Shown here piece by piece: positions 22,361 through 30,249 of a stretch of DNA of 64,000 nucleotides. The position numbers and the translations under genes were made by a program. The stretch spans positions 1 to 64,000 of the forward strand of contig UCNG01000023.1 of NCBI GenBank assembly GCA_900473915.1, given 5' to 3'. How positions within the stretch are numbered: the stretch's first letter is position 1; the number at the start of each line of letters is the position of its first letter. This DNA is from Hyphomicrobiales bacterium. GTDB taxonomy: Bacteria; Pseudomonadota; Alphaproteobacteria; Rhizobiales; Rhizobiaceae. The notes under the pieces are model-generated. The model made no database searches. It saw only the letters and a program-made list of their open reading frames with translations, and was not told where the DNA came from.

Positions 22361-22537
22361 TTAAGTTCCTCCCTTGCAAAAAAGGGGGAGTAGAGTTTGC
22401 GACAGCCAGCGAATAACGGCCTCCACCGTTTTCCTCCATTCGCTGGATTCATCGTCAGTCCCCCTGACATAGCAATAGTTGCCGAATAAACTATCCGTGT
22501 CTAATATCAATTTATGAGAAATCTATAGGGTCACGCT
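22361..22537. promoter_or_regulatory. Divergent dctA/LysR promoter region
   Basis: 177 bp between the two start codons. LysR proteins usually bind such shared regions at T-N11-A sites; the A+T-rich stretch 22480-22530 is the likely place, but no single palindrome stands out clearly. A G+C-poor AAAAAAGGGGGAG tract lies just before dctA. Confidence 0.5.
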
Positions 22538-23443
22538 ATGAGAATGCGTCAGCTCCAGTGTTTCGTTGTTCTTGCAGAGGAACTGAGTTTCACCCGGGCT
22601 GCTCAGCGTCTCAATATGTCCCAGCCGCCACTCAGTACCCAAATTCAAACGCTTGAACGAGAGCTGGGCGTGGATCTGATCAACCGCACGAGTCGAAAGA
22701 TAGCTTTGACCCACGCGGGAAAACTTTTTCGGCGATATGCAAACAGCATGCTCGATCAATATGAGCGTAGTCTTCAGGAAATGCGCGAAATACAGCACGG
22801 ACAGGAGGGTATGGTCGAGATCGGGACGACAGGCTCGATTCTACGCGGTGGCCTGTCAGAGTTGCTCTCGGACTTCGCGCAAGCCTATCCGCAGATTACC
22901 TTGCGAATCCACGAACAGTCGCCGTTGGCCCAGATTGACGACGTCCGTCGCCGACGCATGGATCTCAGCTTCAACCGCTCCATACCTCATGACAGCGAGC
23001 TCGCCCATGAGCATGCGTGGCAGGAAGAACTGGTGGCGTTGGTGCGTAGCGATCACAGGCTTGCCGGAAGTACCAGCGTATCGTTAAGGGAATTCAGTGA
23101 CGATCCATTCGTCATATTACAGCCAGAGAGCTCGGATTTTGCCGCCTATGTAATGAGTTGTGTGGTGGCTTCAGGTTATCGACCGCGCATTTCACAACAG
23201 GTAATCGATGCTCAGTCCATTCCCAGCCTCGTCGCAGCTGGTTTTGGTGTGAGCATAGTTCCGGCGGGTATTGCACATCTGACCTCAGGACCAGTCGTTT
23301 TCCTGCCCATTCATCCGGAACCGCCCGTTTCCGATATCTACATCATCTACCACAAGGATGATCCAACGCCAGTACTGCGGCTATTTTTGGCTGAAATACG
23401 CGGCAAGCTTAATGCTGTAAGGCCTAGCCGAAAAGGTCCATAA
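22538..23443 (+). CDS. LysR-family transcriptional regulator
   Basis: 301 residues. The N-terminal winged helix-turn-helix is at about 1-60: M-R-M-R-Q-L-Q-C-F-V-V-L-A-E-E-L-S-F-T-R, then A-A-Q-R-L-N-M-S-Q-P-P-L-S-T-Q-I-Q-T-L-E. A substrate-binding-like effector domain follows (about 90-290). The effector part resembles CbnR/BenM-type members. Divergent from dctA, so it probably controls dicarboxylate uptake; that link is inferred from position only. Confidence 0.9.
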   Translation: MRMRQLQCFVVLAEELSFTRAAQRLNMSQPPLSTQIQTLERELGVDLINRTSRKIALTHAGKLFRRYANSMLDQYERSLQEMREIQHGQEGMVEIGTTGSILRGGLSELLSDFAQAYPQITLRIHEQSPLAQIDDVRRRRMDLSFNRSIPHDSELAHEHAWQEELVALVRSDHRLAGSTSVSLREFSDDPFVILQPESSDFAAYVMSCVVASGYRPRISQQVIDAQSIPSLVAAGFGVSIVPAGIAHLTSGPVVFLPIHPEPPVSDIYIIYHKDDPTPVLRLFLAEIRGKLNAVRPSRKGP

Positions 23444-23670
23444 ACTGACTTCCTTTGAAAGGGAACCGGATTCCGTCAATAGTGAACTGGAAGCCCGGGA
23501 TTTTCGGTTGTCCGAGTTTAGGCGGGCATTTCCGAAAGCTGTCCTGCTGGAGAAACTGGCTGATATTGATACGCCCCACCTTCAGCGAAGTAGTCTGTGG
23601 CACGATGAGACGTTCAACTATAGCGCGACGATCAGGATGAGATTCTTATGTCACGGTCGAGCTGACGTTA

Positions 23671-23943
23671 TCATGTAGATTGTCGCTGGCAAGTTCTTCT
23701 TCGTTTTCTGATTGTCGCGAACGAGGCCGATCGGCCCCGCTGGCGTTTTTCCTCCATTGCTGTTCTTCGGCGATAACTTTCAACATTTATCTCGAAGATC
23801 GTGGCATGATGTACGAGGCGGTCGACGGCAGCGAGTGTCATTGCCGGATCAGGAAAGACTTTGTTCCATTCACCAAAGGGCTGGTTTGCGGTGATCATGA
23901 TGGATCGCTGCTCATAGCGTGCGGAGATGAGTTCGAAGAGCCA
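23671..23943 (-). pseudogene. C-terminal remnant of IstB (IS21-family transposition ATPase)
   Basis: Read on the minus strand the frame gives L-F-E-L-I-S-A-R-Y-E-Q-R-S-I-M-I-T-A-N-Q and then P-F-G-E-W-N-K-V-F-P-D-P-A-M-T-L-A-A-V-D-R-L-V-H-H-A-T-I-F-E-I. This is the conserved end of IstB, including the sensor Asn. The upstream two thirds, the Walker motifs and istA are missing. The remaining parts of 23444-24190 hold no recognisable gene. Confidence 0.8.
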
Positions 23944-24190
23944 CCCTCACTCCAGAGAGGCCAAGGCGAAGAAAGAAAAATGAAAAAAATGCCTTCCCTT
24001 CGCATATCATTACCCTGGTAATATTTGTCGTCCACATTGATCCTTGATCGCTATATTCTGGGATTTTCTTTTTATTTCTCCATCACATAACCTTCACCTA
24101 CAAGTGGTGACGGTTTGATGATTGGCGGTTCTGGCTGGATATTCCAGTGCCATGTCAATATTCGGTCGTTCGTCGGTGATTTGAGAGGTA

Positions 24191-24514
24191 GTGATTGAAT
24201 ATTTCCAGATATCTACCGTCATTGGCCGTTTTTTTACTGCCGTTGGGGCGAAAGTTGCCGCTGACAATGAACAATACTCATGTAAATCCGCGCTGGATAT
24301 CAACAAAGCGTGGTACAAGATTCAGAAAACGGATAAGACCTACAAGCTCCAATGCTACCCTGATCCGCACACATTGGACGTCTCCTACGGATACTTCAGA
24401 AGTAGGTTAGACCTGCCTGCCGATGCGCTGCCTGAATGGCGGAAGATGACGTTCGGACCCTCGCCGAGCGGTGTCTGGCCAAAAAATGATATTTTTCAAG
24501 TTGATAGCGGTTAA
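24191..24514 (+). CDS. Hypothetical protein, possibly frameshifted at the 5' end
   Basis: 107 residues from GTG 24191. The last 80 residues look like real protein with two Cys (C-K-S-A-L and L-Q-C-Y-P-D-P) and a W-P-K-N-D-I-F end. An overlapping frame from 24195 encodes a much better signal peptide (basic start, then L-A-V-F-L-L-P-L), so a single-base shift near 24230 may have separated the leader from the mature part. No family recognised. It stops 20 bases before the hexosaminidase gene. Confidence 0.4.
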   Translation: MIEYFQISTVIGRFFTAVGAKVAADNEQYSCKSALDINKAWYKIQKTDKTYKLQCYPDPHTLDVSYGYFRSRLDLPADALPEWRKMTFGPSPSGVWPKNDIFQVDSG

Positions 24515-24534
24515 TTTTAGTACGGAGGAATACT

Positions 24535-27213
24535 ATGACTTTCGATAGCGTGGAAGAGGTGCGAAAAAAAGCGGAATCTGATCGCGTTGCTGCCGAAAAG
24601 ACGGGCCATCATGCGCGGCAACCAGAGAAAATCCAGCGCCAAAAGCAACAGCTGGCCCGTTTCATTACGGTAAAGGGTGGGATAGTAGCGGTCGGAATGG
24701 CGTTCGGGACTGCGGCGCACGCTGAAGCCCCGCAACTCGTTCTCGATCAGCTGGCGGATTCTATTGGTTATCGATACGACGTGGTGGATAATTCTCCGTC
24801 TTGCCCGCCCGCCATCGACAATTGCCACCTTTCCACGATCACGCTGACTGTTCCCAAAACGCTTCCCGACACGCTTCCGCCCAAGGGGTTGTCACTATAT
24901 TTCAGTTTTGCCTATAAACTTTTACAGGTCGAAAGTGACATTTTCGACTATCAACCCGTCAATGGTGACGTTCAGAAACTTGTTTTAAAGCCCGGAGAAA
25001 AGTTAGTTCCCGGCGCCACATACAAGATCAAGCTCTGGGGCCTCAAGTCGAACTTTTCCAAGGCATTCGCTATGCCCAATGCCTATTTCGTTGCCGATGG
25101 GGTGCGGCCACGGACAATCGCCGCGACCCGTCCGGCAATCGATCCCGATACCGGACTTGATGTGACCACCTTCGTTGGGCCCATGACTGACGAGGCGCGA
25201 CTGGCGACCAAAAATGACGGTGACAAGACCCGCTGGCTGACGGCCGAACGCGCCTTCGCGCTTCAGGCCCAACGCCAGGCGCCCAAGGCGACCGGCGTCG
25301 CTATTCTGCCGAAACCGGCAAAGGCCACTATCGGCAAAGGTGGCCGGGTCGACCTGCGCGGCGGCGTATCACTGACCCTTGAGGGCGTTCAGCGCGAGGC
25401 GGTTGAGCCTGCATTGGCGGCGCTGGCAAGGGCAGGGGTGGCCGAAGACGGTAAACTGCCTTTGATAATTCGCGTCGGTGCATCCAAGCTGGCGAGCGAA
25501 GCCTATGAACTCGACGTGAGCCGCCGGGGCGTCACGATTACGGCACATGATGCGGCGGGCGCTGGCTATGCATTGCGCTCGCTTGCGCAGCAGGCGGCAT
25601 TCGACAAAGGTCTGTTGATCCCGTTGCGGATAAAGGATGCACCGCAATATGGCTTTCGCGGACTTCATATCGATCTGGCGCGCAATTTTCACAGCCGGGA
25701 TGAGATACTGAAACTCATCGAGGCTATGGCGTCCTACAAGCTCAATAAACTGCAACTTCACCTTGCGGACGACGAGGGCTGGCGGATCGAAGTGCCCGCG
25801 TTGCCTGAACTCACCGAGATCGGCAGCAAGCGATGCCACGATCCGTCCGAACAATCGTGCCTGCTGCCCACGCTCGGAGCTGGACCTGACGGGACGAGTT
25901 CCGTTAACGGCTATCTGAGTACCGCCGATTATGTCGCCATCGTACGGGCCGCCGCCGCCCGCCAGATCGAGGTGATCCCTGCCATCGACATGCCGGGCCA
26001 TTCACGCGCCGCGGTTAAGGCCATGGAGGTGCGCTATGGGCGCCTGGCCGCGCAAGGAAAAAGCGCCGAGGCTGAGCAATATCGCCTGATCGATCCCGCT
26101 GATACGACCGTATATCACAGCGTCCAAAATTATAGCGACAATACGCTGAATGTTTGCTTGCCGAGTACTTATCGTTTCATCGATACGGTGGTCGATGCTG
26201 TTGCCGAACTGCATCGGGAGGCTGGCGCGCCGCTGAAAACCTTTCATCTTGGCGCTGACGAGACTGCGGGAGCTTGGGTGAAATCGCCCGCTTGCGCTGC
26301 AATGATTGCCGAAAACGGTGGAGATGCCAAAAAGCTGACGCCACGCTTTATTGAGCGCATCGCGAACAGCCTCGCCGCGAAGGGGCTGCGCGCAGGAGGG
26401 TGGAGCGACGGCCTGGGGCACGCCGCCACGACGAATATGCCGGAGCAGGTACAGTCCAATATATGGGGAGGCCTGCATAACAGCGCGGTCCGCGAAACTC
26501 ACGACCAGCTGAACCGTGGTTGGGACGTGGTGCTGTCGATCCCCGATTTCGCATATTTCGACATGCCCTATGCTCCGCACCCGGACGAAGGAGGGTTGGA
26601 CTGGGCATCGCGAGACGTCGACACCTACCGGATATTTGGCTTTATGCCCGAAAATTTGCCAGCCAACGCCGCGCTGGTCCGCGATGTTCGTGGTCAGGAA
26701 AAGGCGGTTGACGATATGCCGGTGCTGCAATCAGGGCGGCGCATTGCGGGCATTCAAGCGCAAATATGGAGCGAGATGGTTCGCACCGACATGCGGCTCG
26801 AATATATGCTTTTCCCGCGCCTTCTGGCGATTGCCGAGCGGGCGTGGCGCCCGGCGGTCTGGCAGCCAGCGTACCAGCCTGGCGCTTCATATAAGTGGCA
26901 CGACCCGCGAATTGACCGTGCGAAGTTGAACATCGAGTGGCGGGATTTTTCTGGCCGCGTCGCCGCGCAATTTCCGCAGCTCGAAAAAATGGGAATTGCC
27001 TACCGTGTCGCCCCTCCCGGTGCTCGCATAGTCAACGGGAAGCTGGAAGCCAATAGCGACTTTCCGGGTACGACTATCGAATATCGTGTCGGCAACGCTG
27101 CCTGGAAGCGATATGACAAGCCGGTCGCGGTAAAGGATGCGGTCGAGCTTCGCAGTCGTTCGGCCGATGGGCAGCGGACCAGTCGGACCGTGAGGGTCGA
27201 GCCCGGCGATTAA
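24535..27213 (+). CDS. Beta-N-acetylhexosaminidase, GH20 (chitobiase type)
   Basis: 892 residues. Domains in order: signal-like segment (about 44-64, A-H-A-E-A cleavage), N-terminal carbohydrate-binding domain (about 65-210), GH20b (about 260-370), catalytic barrel (about 375-800) and a C-terminal all-beta domain (about 810-890). The catalytic pair is in H-L-G-A-D-E-T-A-G-A-W. Expected to remove terminal GlcNAc from chitin oligomers in the periplasm or outside. About 43 charged residues precede the signal-like segment, which is abnormal and suggests the native start was lost or the true start is later. Such chitobiases are unusual in Brucellaceae, and the IS21 remnant upstream fits horizontal gain. 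Confidence 0.9.
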   Translation: MTFDSVEEVRKKAESDRVAAEKTGHHARQPEKIQRQKQQLARFITVKGGIVAVGMAFGTAAHAEAPQLVLDQLADSIGYRYDVVDNSPSCPPAIDNCHLSTITLTVPKTLPDTLPPKGLSLYFSFAYKLLQVESDIFDYQPVNGDVQKLVLKPGEKLVPGATYKIKLWGLKSNFSKAFAMPNAYFVADGVRPRTIAATRPAIDPDTGLDVTTFVGPMTDEARLATKNDGDKTRWLTAERAFALQAQRQAPKATGVAILPKPAKATIGKGGRVDLRGGVSLTLEGVQREAVEPALAALARAGVAEDGKLPLIIRVGASKLASEAYELDVSRRGVTITAHDAAGAGYALRSLAQQAAFDKGLLIPLRIKDAPQYGFRGLHIDLARNFHSRDEILKLIEAMASYKLNKLQLHLADDEGWRIEVPALPELTEIGSKRCHDPSEQSCLLPTLGAGPDGTSSVNGYLSTADYVAIVRAAAARQIEVIPAIDMPGHSRAAVKAMEVRYGRLAAQGKSAEAEQYRLIDPADTTVYHSVQNYSDNTLNVCLPSTYRFIDTVVDAVAELHREAGAPLKTFHLGADETAGAWVKSPACAAMIAENGGDAKKLTPRFIERIANSLAAKGLRAGGWSDGLGHAATTNMPEQVQSNIWGGLHNSAVRETHDQLNRGWDVVLSIPDFAYFDMPYAPHPDEGGLDWASRDVDTYRIFGFMPENLPANAALVRDVRGQEKAVDDMPVLQSGRRIAGIQAQIWSEMVRTDMRLEYMLFPRLLAIAERAWRPAVWQPAYQPGASYKWHDPRIDRAKLNIEWRDFSGRVAAQFPQLEKMGIAYRVAPPGARIVNGKLEANSDFPGTTIEYRVGNAAWKRYDKPVAVKDAVELRSRSADGQRTSRTVRVEPGD

Positions 27214-27438
27214 AATGGCGCGATGACAAACAGGCCGCAAACGAACACAGGCCTTCTGATCGCGGCCTTGAGCGAAAAGATAGTGTGCAAGCTCCACCGA
27301 ACCATCTATTGATAGCGATGGGGGAGAAATAATAACGAGTCGGCTATTTGCACGACCTTCGTAAAGCTTCCCCTTCGCGAGAGGCTGAACCGGGATGATG
27401 AATTTCGGAACAGCCAAGATGAAATGGGAGGAATGTGA

Positions 27439-28245
27439 ATGCGCGTTTTAAAGCGTATCGCTGTGGCAGCTTCGATTGTGGGGATCGCTGCAACGGCAAG
27501 TGGTTTGGCAATGGGCATTGCAAATGCCGAAGAGCCGCTGAAACTGATTATCGGAACAGAAGGCGCATATCCGCCGTTCAATTTCACCAATCCGGATGGT
27601 TCCCTGTCGGGTTTCGATGTCGATATCGCAAGGGCGCTTTGCGAGGAGATGAAGGCCGAGTGCACATTCATCACGCAGGAATGGGATGGCACTATTCCCG
27701 CACTTCAGGCCGGAAAATTCGACGCCTATGTTTCCTCCATGTCGATCACGGAAGAACGCAAGAAGCAGGTCGATTTTTCCAATAAATATTACAACACGCC
27801 TCCCGGCGTCGCGGTCCCCAAGGATAGCGACATCAAGGGCGTGACCAAGGAAGATCTCGCCGGCAAGACCATCGGTGTCCAGGTGTCCACGACACACGCC
27901 AATTATGCCGAGCACGCCTTCACCGAAAGCACGATCAAGGCCTATCCGACCGCCGAAGAATATCGGCTCGATATGGCCAATGGCCGCCTTGATGCCGTCA
28001 ATGACGACAGCGTGACGCTGAGCGAGTGGCTGAAGACCCCGGACGGAGCATGCTGCAAGATGATCGGCACCTATCCGCCGGATGACAATATTCATGGTGT
28101 CGGCGTTGGCGTTGCCATGAAGAAGGGACGTCCTGAACTGGTCGAAAAGTTCAACAACGCCATCAAGGCGATCCGCGCGAACGGCAAGTACAAGGAAGTC
28201 AACGACAAGTACTTCGACTTCGATGCCTACGGCGCTGAAAACTGA
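27439..28245 (+). CDS. Periplasmic amino-acid-binding protein of an ABC transporter (Lys/Arg/Orn/His type)
   Basis: 268 residues with a signal peptide (about 1-30, cleavage after A-N-A). The mature part is an SBP_bac_3 domain: I-I-G-T-E-G-A-Y-P-P-F-N, G-F-D-V-D-I-A-R-A-L-C, then S-S-M-S-I-T-E-E-R. Residues fit the ArgT/HisJ group of cationic amino-acid binders. No permease or ATPase gene is adjacent, so it is an orphan subunit or shares a transporter encoded elsewhere. A strong terminator follows at 28285. Confidence 0.9.
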   Translation: MRVLKRIAVAASIVGIAATASGLAMGIANAEEPLKLIIGTEGAYPPFNFTNPDGSLSGFDVDIARALCEEMKAECTFITQEWDGTIPALQAGKFDAYVSSMSITEERKKQVDFSNKYYNTPPGVAVPKDSDIKGVTKEDLAGKTIGVQVSTTHANYAEHAFTESTIKAYPTAEEYRLDMANGRLDAVNDDSVTLSEWLKTPDGACCKMIGTYPPDDNIHGVGVGVAMKKGRPELVEKFNNAIKAIRANGKYKEVNDKYFDFDAYGAEN

Positions 28246-28284
28246 CCGGGCAAAGGTCAGGCGTTCAGTATACTGCAATCTATC

Positions 28285-28307
28285 ATGCCGCCCAATTTGG
28301 GCGGCAT
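28285..28307 (+). terminator. Terminator after the amino-acid-binding protein gene
   Basis: A 9-bp stem (ATGCCGCCC/GGGCGGCAT) with a 5-nt loop, followed by TCTTT. Confidence 0.75.
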
Positions 28308-28350
28308 TCTTTCGATAGGGCTAGGGTATTTTCGAGCCAAAAGTGCGAAG

Positions 28351-28390
28351 CGCCTACGCGGGGAAATCAGTCCACTGGACTGATTTCTGA
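28351..28390. repeat. Dispersed intergenic repeat, copy A
   Basis: A 12-bp palindrome (GAAATCAGTCCA, one base, TGGACTGATTTC) at 28363-28387 preceded by CGCCTACGCGG. A related copy with the same flank lies at 49018-49055. CAATAGCT occurs further downstream in both places. These look like one family of Rhizobiales intergenic mosaic elements. The remainder of 28246-28612 holds no gene. Confidence 0.65.
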
Positions 28391-28612
28391 TCCCGCTTCG
28401 ATGCGGAACCGCTCTAGACAAGCATACACCATCGAAAGATGGGGCCGATTTTCGGGCAATAAAAATAAAAAACAATAGCTTATGCGGGTTTGCTCCATCT
28501 CGTGATGATTACGGACAAAATAGATTGTCTGTATAATTATGAGATATTTGTTGCGGTTGCGCATTTTTTACTGGCAAGGACACTGTTTGATCTCGGTGCA
28601 AGGGAGGTCAAA

Positions 28613-28783
28613 ATGTATCGACTGCTATGCCTGACCGTTTCCGGCTTCGCGCTCGTTATTGTTTCGTCACATAGCCGGGAGAAAATGCCGACATTGTCTT
28701 ATGCTGCTTCAAAGGGCTGCATTTGTGATAAGAATCGCGAGCCGGTCTCTGCATGTCTTGATGTTTGCCAGTGGGCAAACTGA
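28613..28783 (+). CDS. Small secreted Cys-containing peptide
   Basis: 56 residues from ATG 28613 with a strong GGGAGGT eight bases upstream; the longer frame from 28490 lacks such a site. Residues 1-19 form a signal-like hydrophobic leader (L-C-L-T-V-S-G-F-A-L-V-I-V). The mature part has C-I-C, then C and C near the end (A-C-L-D-V-C-Q-W). It lies 29 bases before the GNAT gene. Function unknown. Confidence 0.5.
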   Translation: MYRLLCLTVSGFALVIVSSHSREKMPTLSYAASKGCICDKNREPVSACLDVCQWAN

Positions 28784-28812
28784 CGACTATCCAGCAATAT
28801 AAAGGAGGATAA

Positions 28813-29310
28813 ATGCGACCTGAAAACCTCGTCATTCGTGCGGTGGAAGACAAGGATGCGGAAGGCCTGACCCGTTTGCAAAACATGCCGGGATTTCGGT
28901 TTGGCACATTGCGCGTGCCGTTCCAGCGTCTCGATACGACAAAGAAATGGATTCAGTCGCTTGGCCCGGAATCGACCATTATTGTCGCGACAATCAACGA
29001 GGAGATTGTCGGAAACGCTGGCTTGCTTCGGCACGCAGGACGGCGAGGCCATAGCGCGTCACTCATCATGGGCATCCATGACGAATATGTCGGCAAGAGT
29101 ATAGGCACGGCATTCATGACCGAACTGATCGATATTGCTGACAACTGGCTCGATCTGAAACGGCTTGAGCTGACCGTTTATGTCGATAATGCCGCAGCGA
29201 TCCGCCTCTATGAAAAATTCGGTTTTGTTTCGGAAGGCATTCGCAAGAAAGATGCCTTCCGGGCCGGAGAATTCGTCGACACACTGGCAATGGCGAGGCT
29301 CAATTTTTGA
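28813..29310 (+). CDS. GNAT-family N-acetyltransferase
   Basis: 165 residues of the RimJ/RimL-like Acetyltransf group. Motif A is near residues 90-115 (H-D-E-Y-V-G-K-S-I-G-T-A-F-M-T-E-L), and the end has L-T-V-Y-V-D-N-A-A-A-I-R-L-Y-E-K-F-G-F-V-S-E-G-I-R, the conserved acetyl-CoA-site and motif B pattern. The closing K-D-A-F-R-A-G-E-F-V-D-T-L-A-M-A-R is typical of this family. Acceptor unknown. A GGAGG site precedes the ATG. Confidence 0.88.
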   Translation: MRPENLVIRAVEDKDAEGLTRLQNMPGFRFGTLRVPFQRLDTTKKWIQSLGPESTIIVATINEEIVGNAGLLRHAGRRGHSASLIMGIHDEYVGKSIGTAFMTELIDIADNWLDLKRLELTVYVDNAAAIRLYEKFGFVSEGIRKKDAFRAGEFVDTLAMARLNF

Positions 29311-29326
29311 TATATTTCTCTCGGAA

Positions 29327-29911
29327 TTATCGCACCGCCACGACTGCAGCCCAGTCGGTGACACGTTTGTCATAGGCGCTGCCGGTCCAGCATTCTATTT
29401 CGATGTGGGACCAGTGGCCGTTATTGCGCCAGTAATCCGTAAGCTCTTGCGGCGAAAGATAATTGTAATAGCGGCCAAGCGCGTCATTGCCTTCAGCGGT
29501 GCCGGTCTTGAAACTGGCCCAGACGACACCGCCTTTCACCAATGCCGAGTGAATTTTTTCAACGATGGGAGCGAGTTCGCCTCTGGGTACATGGGTAAGC
29601 GAGGCGGAAGCATAAACGCCGTCATATTCCTCGACTGCCGAAAGTTCGTCGAACATCATTGTCCTGACGGGTTGTCCCAGTCGTTTCGAGGCGATTGCCG
29701 CCAGTTCGGCGGAGCCGTCCGTGGCATCAAGCTTGAAACCGGCGTTCAGAATAGCTTGAGCATCGGTTCCCGAGCCGGTCCCCAGTTCCAGAATGCGGCC
29801 GCCTGTCTTGCAGCGCTTCAGGAAACCCGGCAGCTTCGGATTGGGCGTGCCGCCGTCGGCTGCGTAGTCGGTCGCATTTGAATTGTAAAATCCCAGCGTG
29901 TTGTCCTGCAT
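29327..29911 (-). CDS. Class I SAM-dependent methyltransferase
   Basis: 194 residues. Motif I is I-L-E-L-G-T-G-S-G-T-D-A-Q (about 40-52), motif II is L-D-A-T-D-G-S-A-E-L (about 60-69), and Y-D-G-V-Y-A-S-A-S-L-T-H-V follows. Methyltransf_25-type small-molecule enzyme, substrate unknown. It is convergent with the GNAT gene, with 16 bases between the stops. The region upstream of it carries intergenic repeats. Confidence 0.82.
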   Translation of the reverse strand: MQDNTLGFYNSNATDYAADGGTPNPKLPGFLKRCKTGGRILELGTGSGTDAQAILNAGFKLDATDGSAELAAIASKRLGQPVRTMMFDELSAVEEYDGVYASASLTHVPRGELAPIVEKIHSALVKGGVVWASFKTGTAEGNDALGRYYNYLSPQELTDYWRNNGHWSHIEIECWTGSAYDKRVTDWAAVVAVR

Positions 29912-29980
29912 GTGCCTGAAGGCCCTCTGCCCAAATGTTTGAAAGGTAAGTGGTTGCCGGGTCCGGGATTCCCGAACCTA

Positions 29981-30080
29981 GAGCGCATCCCGAAAAGTGT
30001 GAAACGGTTTTCGGAACAAGATGCGCGTTAAAAATAGATAGAGCATTTCCGACGATTCATGAAAAATAGGAAATGCTCTA
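29981..30080. repeat. Rhizobiales-type intergenic repeat with two hairpins
   Basis: The first unit, GAGCGCATCCCGAAAA, pairs with TTTTCGG and GATGCGC downstream. The second unit, AGAGCATTTCC, pairs exactly with GGAAATGCTCT near 30080. The CGAAAA...TTTTCG core is the familiar dispersed element of Brucella and related genomes. It fills most of the 29912-30249 gap, which has no gene. Confidence 0.7.
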
Positions 30081-30197
30081 GCAGGCACTTATGCGGTGAA
30101 ATCGCACCGCATGGAAAGCCCTGACGGCGTTGGGAACCGCTATTCAACAGTCTCCCCGGCCTTCTGCGCGGGATCATTGGTGATGACGTGCAGAATA

Positions 30198-30238
30198 ACG
30201 TTGCATTTTCGCCACAATGCGTTGCATAGATGCAACGC
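30198..30238. promoter_or_regulatory. Palindromic operator-like site upstream of ntrY
   Basis: GCGTTGCAT, AG, ATGCAACGC at 30219-30238 is a perfect 9-bp inverted repeat. A half-site ACGTTGCAT begins 21 bp (two helical turns) upstream at 30198. It sits just before the likely ntrY start. The binding protein is unknown. Confidence 0.6.
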
Positions 30239-30249
30239 TATTGGGTAAC

